A stretch of 39,173 nt of DNA from Ileibacterium valens (GTDB lineage: Bacteria > Bacillota_I > Bacilli_A > Erysipelotrichales > Erysipelotrichaceae): contig NZ_MPJW01000186.1 in the NCBI RefSeq assembly GCF_001945525.1, positions 1 to 39,173 on the forward strand. Direction: 5' to 3'. Shown piece after piece: positions 1 through 8,231 of the stretch. A program made the translations under genes and the position numbers. Each line of letters starts with the position of its first letter. The first letter of the stretch is position 1. Under the pieces are notes generated by a model. It worked only from the letters and a program-made list of their open reading frames with translations. It searched no databases and was not told the DNA's origin.

Positions 1-66
1 AGGCGGAAATCTTCCGTTTCCGACTTTCCTGAGAGGAAAGCTGGAGCACAGAGAAGATTTCCGCCT
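1..66. repeat. Nested inverted repeat at the window edge
   Basis: A perfect 13-bp inverted repeat (AGGCGGAAATCTT at 1-13, its complement at 54-66) encloses a second hairpin, CTTTCC-TGAGA-GGAAAG at 24-40. No T run follows on the plus strand, so it is not an obvious intrinsic terminator in that direction. It could be a terminator for a gene to the left, a structured RNA cut by the window edge, or a dispersed intergenic repeat. The remaining bases to 318 hold one terminator (124-162) and nothing else that I recognise. Confidence 0.5.
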
Positions 67-123
67 TTGATGGTATTCAGGGATAACCGGGAATAAAAGC
101 CCGTGCAAATTTCAAAAGGTTAC

Positions 124-162
124 AAAAGAAACAGGCCTTTATTGAAAGTTCCTGTTTCTTTT
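124..162 (-). terminator. Hairpin terminator downstream of the P-type ATPase
   Basis: A perfect 12-bp inverted repeat, AAAAGAAACAGG (124-135) and CCTGTTTCTTTT (151-162), separated by 15 nt. A/T tracts at both stem bases make it able to work in either direction. It lies about 155 bp beyond the ATPase stop codon. Confidence 0.65.
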
Positions 163-318
163 GGACTCCTAAATATTCATTCTCTTTGGTTCATTCTGTT
201 GATATTCCAACCGTTTGGTTTATCCGGCAAACGGTAAGGGTGATCAGTTTTTGTCTTGCGAGGGATTCTTTCCCTTCTATAATCTTTTTTATTATCCTAT
301 TATCTTTTCTTTTCTGGT

Positions 319-2712
319 TTATCCCTTTTTCCAGCCTTCTCTGGTAAAGATCCGTGAATTAAGAACCTTTTTCCAGTTCAGCTTAAACAATCCTTTTAGA
401 ATCAGAGGAATTGCTATTCCCATTGCTGCCACATACAGATATTGAGGAAGTGTCAAAAAGACAACGGAATACAGTTTGGGCAAAAAAATCATTGCCAGAA
501 AGAAGGCGACCGTCATCGTTATGATCAGCGCTTTTCGCATCCAGGAAAGAGGCTGTGAAATATAGAAAAGGACCCACAATGCATTAAATCCAGCAGCCCA
601 TGTGCAGACTGTAGAGAACGTCTGGGCATCCATCCTTAACGGAGTCTGCAGCAAGGCAGTCAGAACCACCATGAAGATCACAGTTAAGGCTCCCGGAATG
701 GCTTTGGATAAAACATTCAGCAGGAAATTTCCGCTGACTCTGGCGTGATTGGGTTCTAATGTTAAAACAAATGAAGGAAGTCCAACCCCTAAAAATGAAA
801 CCAGTGTCAGCTGAATGGGTTCAAATGGGTATCTCGCCAGCCAGAACAATGTCAGCATCGAAAGTCCAAAGGAAAACAGAGTTTTGACCAGAAACAGGGA
901 AGCTGTTCTCTGGATATTATTGATGACTCTTCTTCCTTCAAGCAGAATCGAAGGCAAGGCATCAAACTGGTCCTTAAGCAGAATGACAGAAGCTACTGAT
1001 CTGGCAGCCTGGGTTCCGCTTCCCATGGCAATCGAACAATCCGCTTCCTTTAAGGCAAGCACATCATTGACGCCATCTCCGGTCATGGCCACTGTCTGAC
1101 CTTTTTCCTTCAGTGCCAAAACCATAGCTTTTTTCTGTTCTGGGGTCACTCGTCCAAATACATTGCATTCTTCCATTAATTCTGCAAGGCCCTGGTTTTC
1201 AGGATGACCTTTTGCCCATACAGCCATATCGACCGCCTTGCCACTTACACCCGCTCTTTTAGCCAAAGCCGCAACAGTTGTCGGTGCATCTCCGGAAATG
1301 ACTTTCAGGTTCACATCCTGAGATCGAAAATACTCAAGAATCCGCTTGGCATCGGGGCGAATTTCGTCTTCAATTACTATCAATGCAATCAGTTCATAGT
1401 TTCCTTTTTCAAGCTTCGTAAGTTTTGGACCTCTGGCAAGGACAAGAACCCGCTTTCCCTGGTCCGCATAGGAATTGATCTTTTTGGTCACTTCCGGATC
1501 TTGTTTTTCAAAAACAAAAGAGTAAGCCCCGGCAATCCAGGTCGTATCGCCAAAGACTGCTCCAGAAAACTTGGTCCGGCTCGAAAACGGAAAGATATTA
1601 TCCGCTTTGGAGCCATTTTTTATAGCTGGAGCATAGGCTCGAATCGCTTTTGCGGTAGCATTTTCATCATCAAGCGAATGGTATAAAAGACCAAGCGATT
1701 GTATGCATTGATCTTTATCCATATCTGACATGGGAATCAGATCATCCACCTTCATGTTTCCGGTTGTGATCGTTCCAGTTTTATCGAGACAAAGGGTAGA
1801 AACTCTGGCCAGCGTTTCAATGCAGTAGAGTTCCTGAACCAGCACCTCCTGCATCGCCAGTTTTGAGACAGATACAAATAAAGCCACACTGGTTAAGATG
1901 ACTAATCCTTCTGGAATCATTCCAATCATACTGGCTGAAGAGGACAAGACGGCCTGCTGCCAGGTGGTGTGGCTGAAAAAATACATCTTTACAAACAGCA
2001 GGATTCCGGTTGGAATCAGAAATAACGTACAGAAATGAATGATCTGATTGAGAGAATCGCGTAGCTGTGAAGGAAACCGGCGGCTTCTTTTCGCCTGCTG
2101 CATGATGGAGTACATAAAGGTACGTTCACCAACATTTTCAACCTGCATCATGCATTTCCCTGCAGTGACAAAGCTTCCGGAAGTGATTGGATCTCCAACG
2201 CTTTTATCAATATCATCCGATTCTCCGGTCAGTGCGGATTCATTGACCTGACAGGCTCCAGAGACAAGTACTCCATCGACTGGAACCTGATTGCCCTGTT
2301 CAAGGATCAGTAAATCATTTAATGCAATTTCATCAGAAGCAATCGTAACGATCTCTGAATCTCTTAAGACCTGAAAATGAGCCTGGGATATGATGGCCAG
2401 ACGGCTGAGGATTTTTCTTGAATGAAGTTCCTGCCACAAGCCAATGACTGTATTGGAAATCACAACCCCCATAAACATCAGGTTTCGATAGCTTCCGGTC
2501 AGAACAATAAAGAAAGCAATCACCACATTTAAAAAATTAAAGAAGGTAAAGACGTGTTCGCAGATGATCTTTCCTGTGGATTTCTGAGAAGAGTCTTCTG
2601 TGATGTTTTTTGGAGCATTTTCATATTCCTGTTTTGTCAGTCCGGTTTTAAGACTGGTTGGATTGGCTGGACTGTTTTGATCGGTTTTAATTTTTTGCAT
2701 CATAGTTTTCAT
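319..2712 (-). CDS. Cation-translocating P-type ATPase, CtpE-like (probable calcium exporter)
   Basis: A 797-residue integral membrane pump that uses ATP to move a cation across the cytoplasmic membrane. Visible landmarks are the actuator TGES (162-165), the M4 ion-site sequence PEGL (267-270), the phosphorylation loop DKTGTIT with Asp310, and the hinge TGDGVND (544-550). Helices occur in pairs before and after the actuator domain, with about six more after the hinge. There is no N-terminal CxxC metal-binding domain, which argues against a copper or cadmium pump. PEGL in M4 is typical of calcium pumps, and the surrounding sequence resembles mycobacterial CtpE, so Ca2+ export is the best guess; the ion is an inference. 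The first Met is used; no good Shine-Dalgarno is visible, and Met4 or Met5 are alternatives. A hairpin terminator after ispD suggests separate transcription. Confidence 0.85.
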   Translation of the reverse strand: MKTMMQKIKTDQNSPANPTSLKTGLTKQEYENAPKNITEDSSQKSTGKIICEHVFTFFNFLNVVIAFFIVLTGSYRNLMFMGVVISNTVIGLWQELHSRKILSRLAIISQAHFQVLRDSEIVTIASDEIALNDLLILEQGNQVPVDGVLVSGACQVNESALTGESDDIDKSVGDPITSGSFVTAGKCMMQVENVGERTFMYSIMQQAKRSRRFPSQLRDSLNQIIHFCTLFLIPTGILLFVKMYFFSHTTWQQAVLSSSASMIGMIPEGLVILTSVALFVSVSKLAMQEVLVQELYCIETLARVSTLCLDKTGTITTGNMKVDDLIPMSDMDKDQCIQSLGLLYHSLDDENATAKAIRAYAPAIKNGSKADNIFPFSSRTKFSGAVFGDTTWIAGAYSFVFEKQDPEVTKKINSYADQGKRVLVLARGPKLTKLEKGNYELIALIVIEDEIRPDAKRILEYFRSQDVNLKVISGDAPTTVAALAKRAGVSGKAVDMAVWAKGHPENQGLAELMEECNVFGRVTPEQKKAMVLALKEKGQTVAMTGDGVNDVLALKEADCSIAMGSGTQAARSVASVILLKDQFDALPSILLEGRRVINNIQRTASLFLVKTLFSFGLSMLTLFWLARYPFEPIQLTLVSFLGVGLPSFVLTLEPNHARVSGNFLLNVLSKAIPGALTVIFMVVLTALLQTPLRMDAQTFSTVCTWAAGFNALWVLFYISQPLSWMRKALIITMTVAFFLAMIFLPKLYSVVFLTLPQYLYVAAMGIAIPLILKGLFKLNWKKVLNSRIFTREGWKKG

Positions 2713-2895
2713 TGTAATCAGTTTTTTGGCGCCTTGGCATCAGATGACTTGCTCTGTAAGATTTCAGCCAAACCTGCGATCATTCCGGCTTTGTTTTTGA
2801 ACGTCTTATGTATTGCCTCTTTTCATCCTGTCGAATTCGAAACTTTTCTGCTTATCGTATGATCATATCTTCAGGTTCTGAGTACATGAAAAATA

Positions 2896-2923
2896 CAGGC
2901 AGATCCCGATGGGATTCCGCCTG
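2896..2923 (-). terminator. Terminator after ispD
   Basis: On the minus strand a hairpin (GGCGGAATCCC / GGGATCTGCC around an ATC loop) is followed by a short T-rich tail. It lies about 75 bp beyond the ispD stop. Between it and the ATPase the sequence is featureless apart from a TCAGAT triple repeat at about 2934-2951 and one small open frame discussed among the rejected items. Confidence 0.6.
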
Positions 2924-2997
2924 CATTAAATACTCAGATTCAGATTCAGATTCAAATTTTCTTTTTTTAAGTTTTCTCAGGATACTCAAAGAGCTGA

Positions 2998-3663
2998 TCA
3001 ATCCTGAACCAGGTGATCTAAATCATCCGGATTTGTGATTTTGGTATTGGAAGGATCTCCGATGACACAGGCCACCGGTACATGGGTAAAGCGTTCAACA
3101 AGCTGCGCATCATCCGTTCCTTCAATTCCGGTTTTCTGAGCCTCCAGATGCGCCTGCAAAATCAGATCGGTCATAAACGCCTGAGGAGTCTGGGCATGAT
3201 AAATCTGTTCTCGCGCTGGTGTCATGACAACATAGCCGCTTTCATCGACAATTTTTATCGTATCAATCGCCGGAGTCATCAAAAGCGCGGCTTTTTCAAA
3301 GTTCATCATATGCTTGAGTGCTTCCAGAGATTCCCGTTTTAAAAAAGGTCTGGCGCCGTCATGAATCATGACAACAGGCATCTTTACTTTCTGAAGTCCA
3401 TTAAAAACCGATTCCTGACGGGTATTTCCTCCCACGGTCCAGGAAAGCTTCGAATATTTTGAATAGTTTTTTTCAACATAATCCTTTTCATAAGAAGCGC
3501 AGACCCCAATGATCTGTTTGCAGTCAGGATCGGATTCAAAAAGTTCCAGCGAACGATCAAGAACCGTATGATTGGAATCAAGATGGTAAAAGACCTTATT
3601 GTAATCAAGATGGGTTCGGCTGCCTTTTCCGGCAGCCAGTATGATGGCAGAATATGCAGGCAT
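2998..3663 (-). CDS. ispD: 2-C-methyl-D-erythritol 4-phosphate cytidylyltransferase (IspD)
   Basis: Transfers CMP from CTP to methylerythritol phosphate, the third step of the non-mevalonate isoprenoid pathway, in the cytosol. The 221-residue product begins with a nucleotidyltransferase P-loop, AAGKGSR (10-16), and carries the family signatures GGNTRQESVFNGL, HDGARPF, QTPQAF, TDDAQLVE and NTKITNPDDL in the usual order. The start at 3663 is preferred over a more upstream in-frame Met (3696) because GGAGAG lies five bases before it and the residues encoded upstream are not family-like. The length fits IspD (about 225-235). The related cytidylyltransferase TarI/IspD2 (CDP-ribitol) is the main alternative, but no teichoic-acid genes are nearby. 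Confidence 0.88.
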   Translation of the reverse strand: MPAYSAIILAAGKGSRTHLDYNKVFYHLDSNHTVLDRSLELFESDPDCKQIIGVCASYEKDYVEKNYSKYSKLSWTVGGNTRQESVFNGLQKVKMPVVMIHDGARPFLKRESLEALKHMMNFEKAALLMTPAIDTIKIVDESGYVVMTPAREQIYHAQTPQAFMTDLILQAHLEAQKTGIEGTDDAQLVERFTHVPVACVIGDPSNTKITNPDDLDHLVQD

Positions 3664-3834
3664 AGTATCTCTCCGTCCTGCGATGAATCGCAGCATGCTT
3701 CTATCTCATCCTGAACTATGCAGAGGGCATAAGTCGTGATTCTGTTTCAATCATCAATCGGTCCGGATCTCTTTTATCCATCCGTTATTTAACGGTCAAT
3801 GCTGCAAAGAGCTCATTTTTTTTGCGGGAAGTAA

Positions 3835-4371
3835 TCACTGATGATGCCGTAAAACCATTCGTTCATAGATCCTTTTTAATCCGGCTCCATAACAGAGAAG
3901 GATACCGCAGACCGCTCCGATTACACCTTGCAGGATTTCAAAAGGCAATTTGGTCATCGCGTATTCAAATGTACTGTATACATAGATTTTACCAAGTGTA
4001 TACCCACCGACAAGAATGATTGTCCCTAAAGTGACGCCCAAAAGAGCTCCGTAAATCGGTTTGTTTTTGAAGGTATTGTGAGCACACCAGCTGATCACAT
4101 ACGCCTGCAGTCCATGAACAACCAGAGAAACAAACATCGGAGCAGGATAAAAGATCATATCTCCTAAAAAGCTTCCGATTCCGCCTACGAGCATGGCACT
4201 GACAGGATCGAGCAGCAGGGCGGCTGTAACGATGGAAATATCACAAAGATAAAGTTTTCCACCGGGTACTGGAACGCCAAAACTCGATAAGGCAATGGTC
4301 AAAGCCATGAAAAGAGCACAGGTCGTTATCCAGATGGGGGTATTCTTTCTAAGCAGTATTCTATTTTCCAT
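3835..4371 (-). CDS. ECF-type vitamin transporter, substrate-specific (S) component
   Basis: A 178-residue membrane protein with about six hydrophobic helices, acting as the substrate-binding subunit of an energy-coupling-factor transporter. The ATPases and EcfT would be supplied from elsewhere, since none is in the window. Family-like features are the PVPGGKLYL segment followed by a helix rich in small residues, and the GGIGSFLGDMIFYPAPMF segment resembling the GGxGSxLxDLxxGxxxY stretch of HmpT/ThiT/PanT-type S components. AAAGGAA lies just upstream of the ATG. It is transcribed away from a MocR/PdxR-like regulator; that arrangement is known for predicted B6 (PdxU-type) S components. A vitamin B6 precursor is therefore a reasonable substrate guess, but sequence alone does not settle it. 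Confidence 0.82.
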   Translation of the reverse strand: MENRILLRKNTPIWITTCALFMALTIALSSFGVPVPGGKLYLCDISIVTAALLLDPVSAMLVGGIGSFLGDMIFYPAPMFVSLVVHGLQAYVISWCAHNTFKNKPIYGALLGVTLGTIILVGGYTLGKIYVYSTFEYAMTKLPFEILQGVIGAVCGILLCYGAGLKRIYERMVLRHHQ

Positions 4372-4445
4372 AATGAATTCCTTTCAGCTATTCAGCTTCC
4401 ATTTCCATCAATCCGACAAAATAATTGAAAAAACTGTTTTTATGG

Positions 4446-4474
4446 ATTTTCTGAAAATTTATTTTCAGTATAAT
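4446..4474 (+). promoter_or_regulatory. Likely promoter and repeat in the ECF-S/MocR divergent region
   Basis: A perfect -10 hexamer TATAAT lies at 4469-4474 for the plus-strand regulator, with a poor -35. The motif ATTTTCWG occurs twice (4446-4453 and 4461-4468), the first copy forming TTTTCTGAAAA. MocR proteins commonly bind direct repeats, so this is a candidate operator. No clear Shine-Dalgarno precedes the regulator's ATG at 4527. Confidence 0.4.
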
Positions 4475-4526
4475 TTTTTTCTGGATATAAAAAAATAACC
4501 AAAAGCAGAAAGAATTATAAGACCAG

Positions 4527-5597
4527 ATGAAATCCTATATTTTAACCAAACCTCTATCCCGATCTCTTTATGAACAAATTCGCGAAGATATCATAACCAA
4601 AGAAATCGCTCCCCATACCAGGCTTCCTTCCAAACGTGAACTCGCTTCTCATTTAAAAGTTTCTCTGATCACTGTTGAACATGCTCTTGATCAGCTTGAA
4701 GCGGAGGGATATATCGAGGCAAGAACCAGGTCAGGAACCTATGTTCTTCCTCAGCCCTCCTATAAAAAGCAAAGTGAACCATTTGAAATCAAGTGGCTTG
4801 AAGAAGAGCCGGCTGCTCCGGTGTCCGACTTTCCAGGTTCGCTCTGGTACCGTACTTTGCGCCATGTCATTACCACTGAATCGGATCGGCTGCTGCAAAA
4901 ATCACCCTCTAAAGGATGTGCAAGACTGCGCAATGCCATCGCTGCCTATCTTTTTGAATCCAGAGGAATGAAAGTGCAGCCTTCTCAGGTTATCGTTTCA
5001 AGCGGAGCTGAAAGTCTTTATCAGATTGTTTTGAGAATGTTTGATTCCATCGAATCGATCGCGATTGAAGATCCATGCTACCAGCAGATTCCACGAATCT
5101 ATGCCGCTCACCATATCCATGTTCATCCTTTGCCAATTCTGGAAGATGGAATTGAATCAGAGGCATTGAATGGCTGCCAGGCCAATATTTTGCATGTCAC
5201 TCCTTTTTTAAGTGTGCCAAGCGGTTTTACCGCTTCGGCATCCAAGAGGCATGAATACCTTGAATGGGCTTATCGAAATAAAGCCTATATTCTTGAAGAT
5301 GATTACAACAGCGAATTCTTTCAGTCTGGTCCGCCGTTGCCCACTCTGTATTCGCTCGATCATAATCATCAGGTGATTTATATGAATACATTTTCCAAAT
5401 CGCTCTCTCCATCCTTAAGAGCTGGATATATGGTTCTTCCTGAACATCTGCTCGATCTGTACGAAGAAAAAGCTGGAATGTTCTCAAACACGGTCCCCCT
5501 TCTGGAGCAGTATACGCTTGCAGAGTTCATCTCAAATGGCAGCTTTGAAAGACTGCTCAGCCGCAAAAGAAGAAACCAGTCCCGTCCACTCAAATAA
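4527..5597 (+). CDS. MocR/PdxR-like transcription factor (GntR wHTH plus aminotransferase fold), C-terminally short
   Basis: Residues 1-75 form a GntR winged helix (SLYEQIREDI, LPSKRELASHLKVS, GYIEARTRSGTYV). Residues 95-356 match a fold-type I aminotransferase domain that would bind PLP: EDDYNSEF supplies the Asp contacting the pyridine nitrogen (258-259) and NTFSKSLSP supplies the Schiff-base Lys291. Known MocR proteins are about 450-490 residues. This one stops at 356, just after the FERLLSRKRR helix, so the small C-terminal subdomain (about 100 residues) is missing. The usual TPxHQxPTG loop reads TPFLSVPSG, losing His and Gln. No remnant of the missing part is visible in the 145 bp before the convergent uracil permease. 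It may be a truncated but functioning regulator of the divergent ECF-S gene, or decaying. Confidence 0.8.
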   Translation: MKSYILTKPLSRSLYEQIREDIITKEIAPHTRLPSKRELASHLKVSLITVEHALDQLEAEGYIEARTRSGTYVLPQPSYKKQSEPFEIKWLEEEPAAPVSDFPGSLWYRTLRHVITTESDRLLQKSPSKGCARLRNAIAAYLFESRGMKVQPSQVIVSSGAESLYQIVLRMFDSIESIAIEDPCYQQIPRIYAAHHIHVHPLPILEDGIESEALNGCQANILHVTPFLSVPSGFTASASKRHEYLEWAYRNKAYILEDDYNSEFFQSGPPLPTLYSLDHNHQVIYMNTFSKSLSPSLRAGYMVLPEHLLDLYEEKAGMFSNTVPLLEQYTLAEFISNGSFERLLSRKRRNQSRPLK

Positions 5598-5601
5598 AAA
5601 A

Positions 5602-5630
5602 GCGGCAGGATTCATCAGAAAATCTGCCGC
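5602..5630 (-). terminator. Terminator for the uracil permease
   Basis: GCGGCAG (5602-5608) pairs with CTGCCGC (5624-5630). Read on the minus strand the stem is followed by six T residues, an orthodox intrinsic terminator lying about 110 bp beyond the permease stop codon. It lies just after the MocR stop codon. Confidence 0.7.
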
Positions 5631-5633
5631 CAG

Positions 5634-5669
5634 CAGGAAACGAATCATTCTGTCTGTTTCCTGTTTTAT
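5634..5669 (+). terminator. Terminator for the MocR-like gene
   Basis: CAGGAAAC (5634-5641) and GTTTCCTG (5656-5663) form an 8-bp stem with a 14-nt loop, followed by TTTTATT on the plus strand. Confidence 0.65.
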
Positions 5670-5742
5670 TCAAAATGTAATCCAGATTCAGGATCAACGT
5701 TTCTGATCTGACTTGCTGGACTGTTTATATTCGTTTTTATGA

Positions 5743-7056
5743 TTATTTTTTATGCTCTGCTGCCACTTCCTCTGCCAGTTTGGCAAATTCATTCTGCGGT
5801 TCCCTGCTGGACTCATTGAGCAGGTTAAATTTGGCAAGGATATAAAACAGCAATGACATCAGCATACCAACCAGAGCTGCAAGAACCATACCTTTCAGGG
5901 TAATATCACCAATGGTCAGAGCGACTCCGGAAAGACCCGTCACAAAGACAACGGAAGTCAGAATCATATTGATGGTATTTCCATAATCCACCTTTTCATC
6001 AATCAGGATGCGCAGACCACTGACACCGATCATTCCATACAGAAGGAATGAGATTCCACCGATCACCGGATTTGGAATGGACTGGATCAGAGCGCAGAGC
6101 GGACCGATAAAGGCGCAAATTGCAGAAAGAACAGCAGCGCCTGCAATGACCTGAACCGAATAAACTCCAGTGAGCGCCATGACTCCGATGTTTTCACCAT
6201 AGGTCGTTGTAGGAACTGAACCCACCAGACCTGAGATCATGGTTGAGAAATTGTCAGCAAACATGGTACGGTCAAGTCCTGGATCCTTGATCAGATCCCT
6301 GCCAACAATCTGGCTGGTTACGATCTGATGACCAATGTGTTCTGAAGAGATGACCAGAATGACCGGAAGCATGGTCAGAATGGCATCCAGTCTGAATTCA
6401 GGGAAACGAAAGTCTGGAATCTGAACGATTGGAGCGTTCATAACCGGTGCAAAATCAACAGCACCCAGACAAACGGCTGTAATATATCCGCAGACTACCG
6501 CAATCAGAATCGGAATGATTCCAAAGAATTTTCGAAAGCATACATTTCCAATAATTGCGACACCAAGAGTCACCAGAAAGATGATGACATTGTTCATTGA
6601 GATGACTTCATCGAGAAGACCAGCCGTGCTCGCTGCAGAACCGGACAGTTCAAGACCGATCAGTGCGACAACCGGTCCCATCGCTGCAGGCGGTAAAATA
6701 ATGTCAATCCACTTGGTTCCAAACTGTTTAATGCAAAATGCGATAATACAGCCAATGGCACCGACAACAACAAATCCTCCAAGCGCAGCCTGATAGCCCC
6801 ACTTGTCCATAATGAGAAGGCCAGGACCTAAAAACGCAAAAGAACTTCCAAGATAAGCCGGAGCTTTCCCTTTTGTGATACAAATAAAAAGCAGAGTACC
6901 CACACCATTCATCAGCAATACGATGGCTGGGTTGATGCCAAACAGGAACGGTACTAATACAGTCGCTCCGAACATGGCAAACAGGTGCTGTAAAGACAGA
7001 GGCAGAAGCAGTCTGCCGGGAACTTTTTCTTCCACCTGGTAGATTTTTTTCGCCAT
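5743..7056 (-). CDS. uraA: Uracil permease (UraA/PyrP family, NCS2 nucleobase:cation symporter)
   Basis: Imports uracil across the cytoplasmic membrane with a coupled cation. The 437-residue length fits UraA (about 430). The SSFAFLGPG segment (71-79) corresponds to the substrate-site strand of TM3. The SSEHIGHQ and TTTYGENIG segments provide Glu239, His243 and Glu288, which line up, with a constant offset of two, with the E. coli UraA residues Glu241, His245 and Glu290 that bind uracil or protons. About 14 hydrophobic segments are visible. AGGGGG lies about 8-10 bases before the ATG. It is transcribed alone, with a terminator shared with the convergent MocR gene. No PyrR-type anti-antiterminator consensus was recognised in the 240-bp upstream region, although small hairpins exist there. 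Confidence 0.92.
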   Translation of the reverse strand: MAKKIYQVEEKVPGRLLLPLSLQHLFAMFGATVLVPFLFGINPAIVLLMNGVGTLLFICITKGKAPAYLGSSFAFLGPGLLIMDKWGYQAALGGFVVVGAIGCIIAFCIKQFGTKWIDIILPPAAMGPVVALIGLELSGSAASTAGLLDEVISMNNVIIFLVTLGVAIIGNVCFRKFFGIIPILIAVVCGYITAVCLGAVDFAPVMNAPIVQIPDFRFPEFRLDAILTMLPVILVISSEHIGHQIVTSQIVGRDLIKDPGLDRTMFADNFSTMISGLVGSVPTTTYGENIGVMALTGVYSVQVIAGAAVLSAICAFIGPLCALIQSIPNPVIGGISFLLYGMIGVSGLRILIDEKVDYGNTINMILTSVVFVTGLSGVALTIGDITLKGMVLAALVGMLMSLLFYILAKFNLLNESSREPQNEFAKLAEEVAAEHKK

Positions 7057-7207
7057 ATTGTTATAACCCCCTGATTCTTGATTCTAACACATGCAATGTC
7101 TGGTACAGATGGGTTAATCTGATTTATGTCATTTTGTCCTGAAGAATGCCCAGGAAATGTACGAACTTTTTCCATTGAAAAAGCCTTTCACAAAGTCCGA
7201 ACGGATC

Positions 7208-7236
7208 TTGAAACCTGCAGGATTCGTTCATAATAT
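7208..7236 (+). promoter_or_regulatory. Sigma-A promoter of the 7299 gene, inside an inverted repeat
   Basis: TTGAAA (7208-7213), a 17-bp spacer and TAATAT (7231-7236), nearly consensus. It lies between the arms of an imperfect inverted repeat (GAACGGATC at 7199-7207, GATTCGTTC at 7221-7229), which may be an operator for this promoter or a leader hairpin of the divergent uracil permease. The short motif AAGAGAA recurs at 7261, 7273 and 7282 in the 5' leader. Confidence 0.65.
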
Positions 7237-7298
7237 ATGAAAACATAAGCTAAAAGAATGAAGAGAACAACGAAGAGAATTAAGAGAATAAGGTCCAT

Positions 7299-8033
7299 AT
7301 GAAAGAACAGACGATCCTGAAACTTATTGAATCCAAAAAAGATCATCCCGATAAGGCGCTGCGCACTTTGATGTTTGCGCTGCTTGCTTCGCCTGTATTA
7401 TCTGCTTCCAGCACACTGGAGGCATCTGTTTTAAAGATTCTGAACCTGTCATTGGCAGACTACCATCAGAAGCTTCACCTTCAGCATGTCTGGTGGAATA
7501 CAAAACAGCTTAAAGTCGAGAATCTGATTGCGTCTTCTGAATGGATGAAAAACTTTCTGCAGCAAAACAGCCGCCTGCTTGCCTCCGGTTCAATCAGCAG
7601 GCAAAGCGCTCTGACGCTCTTAACGGACATGCTCAGCATGGCGCTGCAAAAAGCTAGCATCAATGATCTTAAAAATCACATGAAGACCAAAGAGACCGAG
7701 CGGCTTTTAAATGCTCTTGATGACCCTGCCGCTTTGAAAAATATAAATAAGGATATCTTCTATCCCCTTCGTCAGGCCGCTAAAAAGAAATTCTCTCTGT
7801 CTTCGGATGACTTCATTTTACGCACGGTCCTGGTTTCGGAAATTCTTGGAGACTATTTGCTTGAGCACTCAAAGGACCCCGCTTGTGCAAGATGCCAGAT
7901 TGCTTTAGACACCCTGCATGTTTTAGTGCGCTCCGATCTGGAAAATGTCTCTTTCTTTTTAAACGGGCAGCCTGAACAGGCCCTTAAAGAAGAAAGAAAA
8001 GATGAGCTTTCGCTGCGAATCATCCCGCGTTAG
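7299..8033 (+). CDS. Unrecognised helical cytosolic protein
   Basis: A 244-residue protein that I do not recognise. There is no signal peptide and no convincing membrane segment. It is Lys-, Leu- and Ala-rich and predicted to be mostly helical. The most family-like stretch is near residues 165-215 (SSDDFILRTVLVSEILGDYLLEHS, then CARCQIALDTLHVL), where a CxxC pair sits in a helix-rich context; the pair might bind metal, but this is a guess. The start is supported by AAGGT five bases upstream and by a near-consensus promoter about 60 bp further up. It is monocistronic, ending before a strong bidirectional hairpin at 8128-8160. Codon use resembles its neighbours, so the gene looks genuine rather than a chance frame. 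Confidence 0.7.
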   Translation: MKEQTILKLIESKKDHPDKALRTLMFALLASPVLSASSTLEASVLKILNLSLADYHQKLHLQHVWWNTKQLKVENLIASSEWMKNFLQQNSRLLASGSISRQSALTLLTDMLSMALQKASINDLKNHMKTKETERLLNALDDPAALKNINKDIFYPLRQAAKKKFSLSSDDFILRTVLVSEILGDYLLEHSKDPACARCQIALDTLHVLVRSDLENVSFFLNGQPEQALKEERKDELSLRIIPR

Positions 8034-8127
8034 TTTCGTCCTCCTATTCCCGGCCTATTGCCGTATTGCCTGCATTACAGGCACAGGAAATGTTTTCAGA
8101 ACTTCACCTCTTCAGAAAGAAAGCCAA

Positions 8128-8160
8128 AAAAGGTTTTCGCAGTGATGACGAAAACCTTTT
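8128..8160. terminator. Bidirectional terminator between the 7299 gene and the polymerase operon
   Basis: AAAAGGTTTTCG (8128-8139) and CGAAAACCTTTT (8149-8160) form a perfect 12-bp stem with a 9-nt loop, with T-rich tracts on both strands. It serves convergent genes ending at 8033 (plus) and 8232 (minus). Confidence 0.8.
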
Positions 8161-8231
8161 CCTTTTTGTTTGTTTGCTCTTTTTTTCGGGCTTTTTCTGT
8201 TTGCTTTTTCTGTTTATGGAGCAGGATCAAA

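Noticed and set aside
2718-2822. Open frame of 34 codons upstream of the P-type ATPase on the minus strand, ending in SKSSDAKAPKN
   Set aside because: It looks protein-like, but has no start codon with a ribosome site at its 5' end (first Met is at codon 14) and no recognisable homolog, so a decayed remnant cannot be told from chance.
2934-2951. TCAGAT triple repeat as a CRISPR or microsatellite of interest
   Set aside because: Three short copies only, in a non-coding gap; no further array.
2713-2995. Possible yybP-ykoY manganese riboswitch or other leader before the P-type ATPase
   Set aside because: None of the conserved sequence elements was found; the stretch is mostly the ispD terminator and simple TCAGAT repeats.
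3384-3608. Overlapping frames inside ispD and other long genes
   Set aside because: Shadow frames without ribosome sites or conserved motifs.
7057-7298. PyrR attenuator or purine riboswitch before the uracil permease
   Set aside because: Small hairpins exist (for example CTTTTT/AAAAAG at 7166-7183), but no consensus of either regulator and no terminator/antiterminator pair before the gene.
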